The position numbers and the translations under genes are program-made. The notes beneath the pieces are model-generated. The model made no database searches and was not told the DNA's origin. It saw only the letters and a program-made list of their open reading frames with translations. From the NCBI GenBank assembly GCA_963675935.2, contig OY780964.2, positions 682,001-746,000 on the forward strand: 64,000 bases of DNA, given 5' to 3'. This DNA is from G963675935 sp963675935. Its GTDB lineage: Bacteria > Planctomycetota > Planctomycetia > Pirellulales > Thermoguttaceae. How positions within the stretch are numbered: the stretch's first letter is position 1; the number at the start of each line of letters is the position of its first letter. Positions 42,402 to 50,755 of this stretch are shown one piece after another.

Positions 42402-43463
42402 TCATAATACTCCCAGCCGTTCGCGTTGATACGCGCCGCTGGCCACGCGGGCGACCCACTCCGTGTTGTCCAAATACCACGCGACCGTCCGACGCATGCC
42501 CGACGTGAAATCGTGTTCGGGCCGCCAGCCCAATTCGCGACGAATCTTCGAGGCGTCAATGGCGTAGCGGCGGTCGTGGCCCGGCCTGTCGCGGACGAAC
42601 GTAATAAGCGACTTGCAAGGCGCGTGCGGCAGGCCCGGCCGAAGCTCATCGACCAGCCGGCAAACGGTTTGCACCACGTCGAGGTTTTTCTGCTCGCAAT
42701 TGCCGCCGATGTTGTAGGTTTCGCCGGGCTGTCCGGCCGAAAGCACCCGCCAGAGCGCGTGGCAATGGTCCTCGACGAAGAGCCAATCGCGCACGTTTTG
42801 CCCATCGCCATAAACCGGCAGCGGACGACCTTCCAAGGCGTTGAGAATCACGAGCGGAATCAGCTTTTCGGGAAACTGGAACGGCCCGTAGTTGTTCGAG
42901 CAATTCGTCACCAGCACGGGCAGGCCGTAGGTGCGATGGTACGCCCGGGCCAAGTGGTCGGCCGCGGCTTTCGAGGCCGAGTAGGGCGAACTGGGGTCGT
43001 AGGCCGTCGTTTCGGTGAATCGTCCCTCGGCGCCAAGTGAGCCGTAGACCTCGTCGGTCGAAACGTGCAGGAAGCGAAACGCCGCCTGTTGTTCCGGCGA
43101 GAGCGTAGCGCGAAAACGTCGCGCGGCGTCGAGCATCTCGAAGGTGCCCTGCACATTCGTACGCACGAACTCGCCGGGAGCGTCGATCGAGCGATCGACG
43201 TGCGACTCGGCCGCGAAATGGACAATCGCCGTCGGCCGGTGTTCGGCCATTGCGCGATCGACGGCCGCGCGGTCGGCGATGTCGCCTTGAACGAAGCGGT
43301 AACGTGGATCGTTCTCGACCGAGCGCAGCGAATCGAGATTGCCGGCGTAGGTCAGCTTGTCAAAATTGACAACCCGGCACGTCTGCTCGGCGATGCACTG
43401 GCGGACGAAGCAGCCGCCGATGAAACCAGCGCCTCCGGTGACGAGAATCGTGTTCACGGGCAT
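42402..43463 (-). CDS. rfbB: dTDP-glucose 4,6-dehydratase
   Basis: 353 residues from Met 43463. It converts dTDP-glucose to dTDP-4-keto-6-deoxyglucose for rhamnose and other deoxysugars in surface glycans. The NAD-binding motif is TGGAGFIGGCFVRQ. The SDR catalytic pattern is STDEVYGSL then YSASKAAADHLARAYHRTYG (Tyr and Lys), with NNYGPFQFPEKLIPL. Its C-terminus has VRDRPGHDRRYAIDASKI and RELGWRPEHDF. Other rml genes (rfbA, rfbC, rfbD) are not adjacent. Confidence 0.94.
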   Translation of the reverse strand: MPVNTILVTGGAGFIGGCFVRQCIAEQTCRVVNFDKLTYAGNLDSLRSVENDPRYRFVQGDIADRAAVDRAMAEHRPTAIVHFAAESHVDRSIDAPGEFVRTNVQGTFEMLDAARRFRATLSPEQQAAFRFLHVSTDEVYGSLGAEGRFTETTAYDPSSPYSASKAAADHLARAYHRTYGLPVLVTNCSNNYGPFQFPEKLIPLVILNALEGRPLPVYGDGQNVRDWLFVEDHCHALWRVLSAGQPGETYNIGGNCEQKNLDVVQTVCRLVDELRPGLPHAPCKSLITFVRDRPGHDRRYAIDASKIRRELGWRPEHDFTSGMRRTVAWYLDNTEWVARVASGAYQRERLGVL

Positions 43464-43757
43464 TTTCCTATCCAAGGACCATTACGGGCAAATCGACTGG
43501 CAATGGTATCGTTTGGGGGGGGATCGGGCAAGAGGGGCTATTCAGTCAATCGGGGGAGGCAGTCTTGTCTAAAAAATTCCGCGTCAGATTTATTCCTGCC
43601 GCGGTACCTACTACTATGAAGAGGGCGGGCAAAGCAAGAAAGTAGGGGAGCAATTGCATCGCAGTCCCACCGGGTGTTTTTCCCGGTATTTCGAGGGACT
43701 GCGCAAGGCTTGTCCCGCTCTACGCAGTCTCTTTCGCGTCGCGTGAATCGGCTCATC

Positions 43758-44291
43758 ATGGATAAAGAACAGGCAATTCGAGACTTCGTGCAGCGGCTGA
43801 CGAACTGTCAGCCGCGTCTCCATGCCTACATCATGACGTTGGTGCTCGATCCGCATCAAGCCGACGACGTGTTGCAGCAGACCAATCTGGTGATGTGGGA
43901 GAAGCTCGACGAGTATCTCGATTGCGAGAATTTCGACGCATTGGCTCGCCGGGTGGCGCATTTCCAGGTGATGGCCCTGAGGCGCGACCGTGGGCGCGAA
44001 CGTGGCCGTCTGATGTTCGACGACGCATTGCTCGAACGCATTGCTTCGACGGCCGAAGGGAAAACCGGCGTCATGCTGGGCTATCTGGCCGCGATGCGCG
44101 ACTGCATGGCGAAGCTCACGGAGTTGCAGCGCCGGTTGGTGCGGCGGCGTTACGAGCCGGGGGGATCGGTCGCGATTATCGCGGCCGAGAGCGGCGACTC
44201 GCCCAACAACGTGTCGGCCTCGCTCTACCGCATCCGCAAATTGCTTTTAGCGTGCATCCGCGAAAACGCGGCGAAAGACCGGAACCGATGA
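43758..44291 (+). CDS. ECF-type RNA polymerase sigma factor, module A
   Basis: 177 residues from ATG 43758 (GTG 43743 also possible). Sigma region 2 is recognisable: LHAYIMTLVLDPHQADDVLQ and TNLVMWEKLDEYLD, followed by HFQVMALRRDRGRER. Region 4 is LTELQRRLVRRRYEPGGSVA, then SPNNVSASLYRIRKLLLACI. It is of the planctomycete ECF type. Its stop overlaps the start of the FecR gene (ATGA), so the two are translationally coupled, as expected for a sigma factor and its membrane regulator. It is paralogous to 50213-50755. Confidence 0.9.
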   Translation: MDKEQAIRDFVQRLTNCQPRLHAYIMTLVLDPHQADDVLQQTNLVMWEKLDEYLDCENFDALARRVAHFQVMALRRDRGRERGRLMFDDALLERIASTAEGKTGVMLGYLAAMRDCMAKLTELQRRLVRRRYEPGGSVAIIAAESGDSPNNVSASLYRIRKLLLACIRENAAKDRNR

Positions 44292-46195
44292 TTGAAGCGT
44301 TGGAACCATACGCCGAATTGGAAACGCTGCTGGCCGCGGCCCTCGACGAGCGGTTGACCGACGCGGATCGTTCGCGGCTTGAGCAATTGCTGGCCGAGAG
44401 CGAGGCGGCCCGCGAATATTACGTGGAGCACGTTGTTTTGCACGCGATGCTTCGCTGGGAACATGCGCCGACGTTGGGAGAGATTCCCGTCGCATCCCCA
44501 CAGCGTGAAGAAGGGGAGAGGGGGAGAGTGGGAGAAGGGGTGACTTTCAGATTCGACCTTTCCCCGTCTCCTTGTCTCCCCATCTCCTCCCCTCCCTCTC
44601 TTTCTCTCTCCTCCTTTCTCCCGACTACTCCGCTGGACAACGTCGCGTTCTCCTACGCCATGTCGGCGGTGCTTGTGGCCGTTGGACTGTTTATCTTTTC
44701 GCTGATGTCGGCGTCGTCACCTTGTGATGCCGTCGTCAAGAATAGGGCAGTTCCCCGGAATCAAGCGTTGCCCAACTTGCCGGCCCCTGTCCAGGAGCCG
44801 GAGGTTGTCTCGATCGGTAGAATCACCGGCATGGTCGATTGCACTTGGCCCAACACGGATTATGCCCCCTTTCATGACCGCGTGGTTCTTGGCGCGAAGT
44901 TCATGCTGGCTTCGGGGCTGATGGAAATCACCTACAAAACCGGGGCGAAGGTGATTCTTCAAGGACCATGCACGTATACCGCGGAATCGGCCGCCAGCGG
45001 ATACTTGTCGTTGGGCAAACTGACGGCAAGGGTGGAGAGTAGGTCCCGTCTGCCGGACGGGGCAAGTAGGTCCCGCTTGCCGAGCGGGATATTGCCAACC
45101 GATTGCGATGCCTCGAAGTCCCGCCCGGCAGGCGGGAACTACTTTGTCGTTCGCACTCCCACGGCCGTCGTGACCGACCTCGGCACGGAGTTCGGCGTTG
45201 AAGTTGACAAGTCGGGTGATACGGAGTCGCACGTTTTCCGTGGCAAGGTGGCGATCGTGGCGATGGGTGACGACGGCAAGCCGCGTGGCAACGAGTTGAT
45301 GTTAAAAGCCAACCAGTCGGCTCGGGTGGAGAAACGCGGCGACGCCGTCAAGTCCTGGGGGTACGTCCTGCGGATTGAAACCACCATTGCGACAACCAAG
45401 GAGTTCGTGCGCTGCATGCCCTATTCGAGCGAAGGACGTAAAAATTCATCGCGGGCGTATAGCGATTTCGTGTTGTCGCTCAAGCCCGCGGCATATTACC
45501 GCATGGAGCGGTCTGTGGACGGCAATCCGTTGCGGATTTTCGATTCGACGCCGGGCGGCAATCACGGACTGCTCGGCTTCGACGGGAGCATCAACAAGGA
45601 CGCGGAGTACGCGCTCGGGCGGTTTGGCAAGGCGCTGTTTTTCCGCGGGCCGATGGTTCGAGACTATGCGATCGTACCCGACTACCCCAAGGCGACCGCC
45701 AATCGACTGAGCGTCTCTGTCTGGGTGTCGGTTGCCTATCGGCAGTCTGAATCAAGCGTGATCGCCGCCAACTGGGGCAACGAGGCGACGGGCCAGTTCT
45801 ACCTCTCTCTGTATGGCAGCGACGGCGATATTACCGCCTGTGTCACACAGCATAACGGAAAGAGGATTGAAATCCGCGAGGGCGCTGAGCATTGCGTCCC
45901 GATGACCGAATGGGTCCATGTGGCCTTCGTGGCCGATGGAACCGAGCTGCGATTGTACCATAACGGCAAGGAAGCAGCCTCCACCGCATGTGACGGCGTC
46001 TTGCCCAATCCGCCGATGCGCAGCATGGGCATCGGTTGTAGGACGAACAACGCCGGCACGGCCATTTCCTCGACAATGCCGTGTTATTGGCTGGGCCGGA
46101 TCGACGAGTTGGCGGTGTTTAACCGGGCCTTGAGTTTGGAAGAAATCCATCGACTTTATGAAGGGATCGGGGATAAGGAATTGAAAGCCAACTAA
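44288..46195 (+). CDS. membrane FecR-domain anti-sigma-like protein with C-terminal LamG domain, module A
   Basis: 635 residues. The cytosolic N-terminal helix bundle (DERLTDADRSRLEQLLAESE, REYYVEHVVLHAMLRW) is the expected sigma-binding part. Residues ~74-118 are a repeat-encoded tract (GRVGEG...SPPSLSLSSFLP). One membrane segment follows (AMSAVLVAVGLFIFSLMSAS). Outside lie a FecR domain (~195-350: ITGMVDCTW, FHDRVVLGAKFMLASGLMEI, RTPTAVVTDLGTEFGVEV) and a LamG/concanavalin-like domain (~400-620: KPAAYYRMERS, KALFFRGPM, RLSVSVWVSV, WLGRIDELAVFNRALS). At ~250-286 a second repeat family interrupts the FecR domain just before VVRTPTAVV. Likely role: sensing and holding the sigma factor. Confidence 0.88.
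   Translation: MIEALEPYAELETLLAAALDERLTDADRSRLEQLLAESEAAREYYVEHVVLHAMLRWEHAPTLGEIPVASPQREEGERGRVGEGVTFRFDLSPSPCLPISSPPSLSLSSFLPTTPLDNVAFSYAMSAVLVAVGLFIFSLMSASSPCDAVVKNRAVPRNQALPNLPAPVQEPEVVSIGRITGMVDCTWPNTDYAPFHDRVVLGAKFMLASGLMEITYKTGAKVILQGPCTYTAESAASGYLSLGKLTARVESRSRLPDGASRSRLPSGILPTDCDASKSRPAGGNYFVVRTPTAVVTDLGTEFGVEVDKSGDTESHVFRGKVAIVAMGDDGKPRGNELMLKANQSARVEKRGDAVKSWGYVLRIETTIATTKEFVRCMPYSSEGRKNSSRAYSDFVLSLKPAAYYRMERSVDGNPLRIFDSTPGGNHGLLGFDGSINKDAEYALGRFGKALFFRGPMVRDYAIVPDYPKATANRLSVSVWVSVAYRQSESSVIAANWGNEATGQFYLSLYGSDGDITACVTQHNGKRIEIREGAEHCVPMTEWVHVAFVADGTELRLYHNGKEAASTACDGVLPNPPMRSMGIGCRTNNAGTAISSTMPCYWLGRIDELAVFNRALSLEEIHRLYEGIGDKELKAN
44507..44640. repeat. purine/pyrimidine repeat tract in module A FecR gene
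   Basis: GAGAGGGGGAGAGTGGGAG followed by a C/T-rich stretch of related sequence can fold back on itself. It encodes a Ser/Pro/Leu-rich loop before the membrane segment. A similar tract interrupts the paralogue at 51485-51612, but in a different place. Confidence 0.75.
45036..45145. repeat. family D palindromes inside the module A FecR gene
   Basis: GTAGGTCCCGTCTGCCGGAC, a second GTAGGTCCCGCTTGCCGAGC and an inverted AAGTCCCGCCCGGCAGGCGG unit lie in frame and encode SRSRLPDGASRSRLPSG and SKSRPAGG. The same family lies between genes at 61643-61732. Confidence 0.9.
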
Positions 46196-46471
46196 CATTC
46201 AGCCGGCGGACTTGCCCGCCGCGTGGGAAAGGAGGTGATGAGAAAACCGGTAGAGGGCGCGGGGCATTGTTGGCGCGGCCCATGAATTGTCGCACCAGGA
46301 ATAGGGTGGCCGTGCAACTGCCACCCTAACGAGCAGAGTTTGTTCTTGGAAAAACGGACCTGGAATAAGACACGAGAGACAACCAAGGCTTTTTACTCGC
46401 CGGAAGTGTTTCGGCAAGCCGCGGTTTTGTGGTTTTTTTATTTTGCCCCAGCGGCAGAAAGAGTGGTTGCG

Positions 46472-47185
46472 ATGTTTACGAAGAATTGGTTCGCATTGGT
46501 TATGGTAGTTCTTGCCGTGTGTGTGTTGGCAGTGCCCAGCGCGGTGCGGGCGGAGTATATCACAGGCACTGTATCATGGAACACAGACCATACCGTCACG
46601 GATGACATGATCATTGGCAATTGGGGCGTGGGCGTTCTGAATCACACGGCGGGCACCGTCAGTGAAAACACGCCGTACACGTTTATTGTCGGTCAAGGCA
46701 ATCAAAGCGGCGGATCCGCGTACAACATGTCGGGGACCGCAAGTTTTACTTCCCTGGGAGGGACTGACACCAGCGCGTTTGTTAGCAACCACTCCTGCAC
46801 CGGCGCTACGTGGTCGCTGGCCGACTCCGCCACGGCCACCGTCGGCGCCCTCACTTTGGGCCGAGAGAGTGCCGCGAACGGCGTTGTCTCGTTGGCGGGC
46901 GACGCATCCTTCACGGCAAGCAGCTTGACTGTGACTTCAGGCTATGTGACGTTCGCCTCCGGCTGCGAGGCCACCCTCACGGTCGCGAACAAGGTCTTGT
47001 CGGATTACCAATCCTTGGTATCCAGCGGGGCTATCCGCGTGAATGGAGTGGTGCAATCCGACTTCAGCGCGTTCCGGGTTATGGATACGCACACGTTGTT
47101 GCTCGTACCGGAGCCGTCAACTATGACTCTCTTAGCCGTTGGTTTGGCTGGCTTGCTCGCTTACGCTTGGCGCAAGCGAAAGTGA
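46472..47185 (+). CDS. PEP-CTERM exported protein, module A
   Basis: 237 residues from ATG 46472. A signal peptide (FALVMVVLAVCVLAVPSAVRA) is followed by a Gly/Ser/Thr/Asn-rich beta-repeat region (TDHTVTDDMIIGNWGVGV, ATVGALTLGRESAANGVVSL) resembling autotransporter-like or accumulated-type repeats. The C-terminus is a textbook PEP-CTERM sorting signal: VPEPSTMTLLAVGLAGLLAY then AWRKRK. Proteins of this class are processed by an exosortase, which is not in the window. The upstream non-coding stretch is similar to that of the module B counterpart, pointing to shared regulation. Confidence 0.87.
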   Translation: MFTKNWFALVMVVLAVCVLAVPSAVRAEYITGTVSWNTDHTVTDDMIIGNWGVGVLNHTAGTVSENTPYTFIVGQGNQSGGSAYNMSGTASFTSLGGTDTSAFVSNHSCTGATWSLADSATATVGALTLGRESAANGVVSLAGDASFTASSLTVTSGYVTFASGCEATLTVANKVLSDYQSLVSSGAIRVNGVVQSDFSAFRVMDTHTLLLVPEPSTMTLLAVGLAGLLAYAWRKRK

Positions 47186-47209
47186 GTAGAACAGGAGTAA
47201 ACCACCGTT

Positions 47210-47234
47210 GGGGCGGCGGTTTTACCGCCGCCCC
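47210..47234 (+). terminator. hairpin after the module A PEP-CTERM gene
   Basis: GGGGCGGCGGT and ACCGCCGCCCC form an 11-bp perfect stem with loop TTT, 24 bp after the stop. No T-tract follows, so it may act as a pause or RNA stabiliser rather than a strong terminator. Confidence 0.6.
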
Positions 47235-47413
47235 AGCAAAATTCCATTTGGCCGGCAAACATGTTTGCAATGCCGGGCGGCCACGCGGCGTACAATCGCG
47301 CCGGCAAACGAGGGTGTGTTGGATGGCGGACGGTGGATGCGATGACGAGTCCATCCACCGTCCCTGCCATGTCTTTATTCCTTATTACAACTTTATTGGC
47401 GGCACGTAAGATC

Positions 47414-48445
47414 ATGCGAGTTTATCCACTATCTGTCGTCCGATGCCAAAATATTTCACGCAATGCGCAAGCACACCGGCGAAAGTTTAGCTTTCGCCGG
47501 CCCCTACACGGTTTTACCCTGGTCGAGTTGCTTGTGGTGATCACGATCATCGGCATTTTGATCGCGTTGTTGTTGCCCGCGGTGCAAGCTGCCCGCGAGG
47601 CGGCTCGGCGATTGCAATGCACCAACAACCTCAAGCAACTCGCCCTGGGCTGTTTGACGCACGAGTCGGCCCAGGGCTTTCTGCCCACCGACGGTTGGGA
47701 GGGCATCTGGATCGGCGATCCCGACAAAGGATTCGATGAAAACCAGCCGGGTGGTTGGTTTTACAACATCTTGCCCTACATCGAACAGCAAGCATTCCAC
47801 GACATCGGGATGGGTCAACCTGTCGCCCAAAAAGCCATCCTATGGGGCAAGGCGATCAGTACGCCGATGAGCATCGAGTTCTGCCCAAGCCGTCGATCGC
47901 CGATGGCCGGCCCCCTGGCCCCTTACTGGCAGACCAACGATTATCCGTGGGGAAACATCGCCGGGTCGAGGGACATGCTCGTATCGTACAGCGACTACGC
48001 GGTCAACGGGGGCGACACAGCGGTCGATGGTCCGTGGACTTCGAGTCCCGACGGCGTGGCGTATCAGAGGAGCACGGTTCGAATGGCGTCAATCACCGAT
48101 GGGGTCAGCAATACTTACCTTGTCGGCGAGAAGTACGTCTGTGCGGATTCCTATTATGATGGAACGGACGCCTCGGGCGACACGTCGCCGTACGAGGGCC
48201 ACGATTGGGACATCTGCCGCTGGACCTACCACGACGCCTCCAATCCCGCCAACTCGTACTACCCGATGCAAGACACTCCCGGCAGTCAACAGCCGCGAAT
48301 CTTCGGCAGCGCCCACTCCACCAGTGTGGGAATGGCCCTCTGTGACGGCTCGGTCCAGTGGATCAGCTACTCGATCGATCCGGCCGTCCACGCCCTGCTT
48401 GGCAACCGGCATGACGGCAAGGCCATCGATGCCAAAAAACTGTAG
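47414..48445 (+). CDS. DUF1559 prepilin-type protein, module A
   Basis: 343 residues from ATG 47414 (frame open further upstream). After a ~30-residue leader, the prepilin cleavage and anchor motif is HGFTLVELLVVITIIGILIA then LLLPAVQAAREAARR, as in all DUF1559 proteins. These are abundant planctomycete secreted pseudopilin-like proteins. The body has CTNNLKQLALGCLTHE, GWFYNILPYIEQQA, ITDGVSNTYLVGEKYV, and it ends FGSAHSTSVGMALCDGSVQW then SYSIDPAVHALLGNRHDGKA, all standard. The palindrome GGCGAAAGTTTAGCTTTCGC just before the motif encodes RRKFSFR. The paralogue in module B is at 55103-56116. Confidence 0.9.
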   Translation: MRVYPLSVVRCQNISRNAQAHRRKFSFRRPLHGFTLVELLVVITIIGILIALLLPAVQAAREAARRLQCTNNLKQLALGCLTHESAQGFLPTDGWEGIWIGDPDKGFDENQPGGWFYNILPYIEQQAFHDIGMGQPVAQKAILWGKAISTPMSIEFCPSRRSPMAGPLAPYWQTNDYPWGNIAGSRDMLVSYSDYAVNGGDTAVDGPWTSSPDGVAYQRSTVRMASITDGVSNTYLVGEKYVCADSYYDGTDASGDTSPYEGHDWDICRWTYHDASNPANSYYPMQDTPGSQQPRIFGSAHSTSVGMALCDGSVQWISYSIDPAVHALLGNRHDGKAIDAKKL

Positions 48446-49126
48446 CCGCAATTGTCAGCGGCTCGCGGTCGTAGGAGAACTGCAAAGTCGCATTTTGGGG
48501 ACAGATGGGAAAAACCGTCATTCTGAGCGCAGCGAAGAATCTCGTTGGCCCACAAGAACTTACGCGATACCACGGAGATTCTTCGCTGTGCTCAGAATGA
48601 CGGTTTTCTGGACTTTGCAGTTCGCCTGCTCGCGGTCGGCGTCCTTGATCATGGAAAGCCACCGCCGCGAGCCGTTGACGATTCAGCTTTCCGGCTTGTC
48701 CCAAAGCCCCATGCGGGGCCACTCCGGCCGAGATTTCGAGGCAGTAATCCGGCGAAGCCAGGGTAAGTTTGCCGGCTGCGAAGGCTTTCCGGGGCTTTGC
48801 GACCGAGAGTGACGGCCCTACAGCCGTTAAAGTTTCGCAGGCTTGCGCACGCGGAAATCCTTGCGCCAAAGGAGCAGTAAACCTTTTACTGGAAATACGT
48901 TGCGTTCGCTCAAGGGTTCTTCCCGCGGCGGCCGATACCTCTCACTGTCCCTTAGTAAAACGCGCGTGCCACGGTGGCATGCCTTGAGGGCGCGTCAGGC
49001 AACCGGATCGGGAAAAAATCGAGCTATGGAACGGCTCGACGGCCCTGGCGCAGTACACCGTATGAACTGTGGGTAACGCGATCCACCTTACTCAACCCCA
49101 GTTCTCTGTAAAGGAGTGGTTGCTCA
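48446..49126. other. spacer between module A and the Cys-rich gene
   Basis: It contains the nested element at 48472-48627 and otherwise no gene. An AAGGAG lies 10 bases before the next start. A promoter was not recognised. Confidence 0.6.
48472..48627. mobile_element. 156-bp MITE-like element with family B core and 11-bp direct repeats
   Basis: The ends AGGAGAACTGCAAAGTC and GACTTTGCAGTTCGCCT are inverted and enclose a family B palindrome (GTCATTCTGAGCGCAGCGAA). It is directly flanked by GCTCGCGGTCG (48461-48471 and 48628-48638). The terminal repeats differ from those of the copies at 18.7 and 37.1 kb while the core is shared. Confidence 0.85.
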
Positions 49127-49849
49127 ATGAGAAGCAAGACGATTTTTGGAGCGCTCCTGGTGAGCGTAGCTCTGTGCAGCCAGGGGTTCGGTTTTGAACT
49201 CCTGGATCGCATGCTTGGGCTGAACGGCGGTGGCTGCGGCGAGTGCAAAGCTTGCGCCAAGGTCGCCCCCTGTGAGCCGTGTGCCAAGGCCTGCTGCCCA
49301 GAGCCTTGTGCGAAACTTGCCTGCGTGCCGTCGTGCGAGAAAGAAAAAGTTTGCCGCCCGACACCGGTGCGCGACCTGTTCGCTGATATTGCGGACATGT
49401 TCAAGGCCAAGGGCATCCAGTGCGAGCCAGTGGCTGCCTGCGAAGCCAAGGGCTGCTGCCCGGAACCCGCTTGTGCCCCTTGCGAAAAGGTAAAGTGCAA
49501 GAAGGTTCGTTGTGCGAAAGCCTGCGACGCTTGTGAGCCGGCCTGCAAGGCCGCTTGCGAACCGACCTGCGAGAAACCTTGTGCGCCGAAGTGCCACAAG
49601 CTGTATCGCCGACCGGTGCTCGAGCTGCTCGAATCGATGTTCGGCTGCGACGAGTGCAACGAATGCAGCACGGGCTGCGACACCGGTTGCGGTGGCACCA
49701 CCGCCGCTCCGGCCAAGGCTCCGGCCACGGCTCCGGCCAAGGCCCCCGAGGCTGCCGCTCCGCTGCCCGTAGCTCCGAAGGCTGATCCCTCGGCTGCTAT
49801 TCCCAGCCGCGGAATTTACTCGGCCTCGCGTAGCTTGGTCCGCAACTAA
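49127..49849 (+). CDS. very cysteine-rich exported protein
   Basis: 240 residues. A signal peptide (KTIFGALLVSVALCSQGFG) is followed by three similar units: an amphipathic helix (FELLDRMLG, VRDLFADIADMFKAKG, VLELLESMFG) and then dense Cys clusters (CGECKACAKVAPCEPC, CCPEPACAPCEKVKC, CDECNEC). About 32 Cys occur in 240 residues, often as C-x-x-C, CC or C-x-x-x-C. The tail is Ala/Pro/Lys-rich (APAKAPATAPAKAPEAAA). Such a protein could form a disulfide-linked wall or sheath layer, as suggested for planctomycete protein envelopes, or bind metals. Both are inference. A strong terminator follows. Confidence 0.8.
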   Translation: MRSKTIFGALLVSVALCSQGFGFELLDRMLGLNGGGCGECKACAKVAPCEPCAKACCPEPCAKLACVPSCEKEKVCRPTPVRDLFADIADMFKAKGIQCEPVAACEAKGCCPEPACAPCEKVKCKKVRCAKACDACEPACKAACEPTCEKPCAPKCHKLYRRPVLELLESMFGCDECNECSTGCDTGCGGTTAAPAKAPATAPAKAPEAAAPLPVAPKADPSAAIPSRGIYSASRSLVRN

Positions 49850-50212
49850 GTTTCCGATCTAACGGATACTCAACAGCAAGTCCGCCGGGAAGCAATTCCC
49901 GGCGGACTTGTTCGTTTTGCTAGGGACTGTCAGAAAAGTAATGTCGGGCAAAAATAGCCGGAGGCTAACAGCCTCCGGTATTGTATCGCTGATTCTCCGG
50001 AGGCTGTTATGACATTATTAACCTGACAGCCAATAAACGGGTTCACAAAACACCTCTTCGGGGTGTGGCAACGCCAGCTCTTTCGACCCCGTTTCAGCCG
50101 AATTTCTCGATCGGAGGCGAAATAGGGCGGAATAAAGCGACAAGTTTTTGTTACTTTTTTGGACCGGCGTCCATCATAATAACAGAGAGCCGATTCTCTG
50201 GGATTATCTCCG
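49850..50212. other. spacer before module B sigma factor
   Basis: It contains an intrinsic terminator (49878-49909) and a palindrome CCGGAGGCTAACAGCCTCCGG near 49959 with a related copy near 49997. No gene is seen. The sigma promoter should be in 50060-50200. Confidence 0.6.
49878..49909 (+). terminator. intrinsic terminator after the Cys-rich gene
   Basis: AAGTCCGCCGGGAA and TTCCCGGCGGACTT form a perfect 14-bp stem with loop GCAA, followed by GTTCGTTTTGC. It starts 29 bases after the stop. Confidence 0.93.
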
Positions 50213-50755
50213 GTGGACGCCGTCATGGCCGAGCAAGATCGAGACCGTCGCTTTACCGAACAGCTTCAACGCCATCACCGGCGGCTGTACGGCTACATCT
50301 TCTCGCTGGTCCGCAATCATGCCGACGCCCAAGAGGTCTTTCAGCAGACCAGTCTGACGCTCTGGGAGAAGTTCGACGATTTTCGGCCGGGCACGAACTT
50401 CATCGCGTGGAGTTGCACCGTGGCTCGGTTCAAGGCGTTTGATTTCCTGAAGCAACAGCGCCGGCGCCGCGTCCATTTCACCGACGACTTCGAGCTGCGG
50501 CTGGCCGCGGCCCACGAGAGCGTTCCGCAGAGCGCGTTTCAGGCGCGGAGCGTCGCCCTGGAGGATTGCATCGAGAAGCTGCCGCCCGCGCAGCGTGAAT
50601 TGCTGCGTGAATGTTTCGGGGGCGAACGATCGGTGGCGGCCGTGGCCGAGGAGCTTGGCCGCACGTCGCACAGCGTCTACAGTTCGCTGCGGAACATCCG
50701 GGAGAAGCTGTTGGATTGCGTGGAAGCCGCGGTTTCGGAGGACGGCGAGCCATGA
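50213..50755 (+). CDS. ECF-type RNA polymerase sigma factor, module B
   Basis: 180 residues from GTG 50213 (ATG 50225 is an alternative). Region 2: LYGYIFSLVRNHADAQEVFQ and TSLTLWEKFDDFRPGTNFIA, then WSCTVARFKAFDFLKQQRRR. Region 4: LPPAQRELLRECFGGERSVA, then EELGRTSHSVYSSLRNIREK. It is paralogous to the module A sigma factor but clearly divergent. The stop overlaps the FecR start (ATGA), as in module A. Confidence 0.9.
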   Translation: MDAVMAEQDRDRRFTEQLQRHHRRLYGYIFSLVRNHADAQEVFQQTSLTLWEKFDDFRPGTNFIAWSCTVARFKAFDFLKQQRRRRVHFTDDFELRLAAAHESVPQSAFQARSVALEDCIEKLPPAQRELLRECFGGERSVAAVAEELGRTSHSVYSSLRNIREKLLDCVEAAVSEDGEP

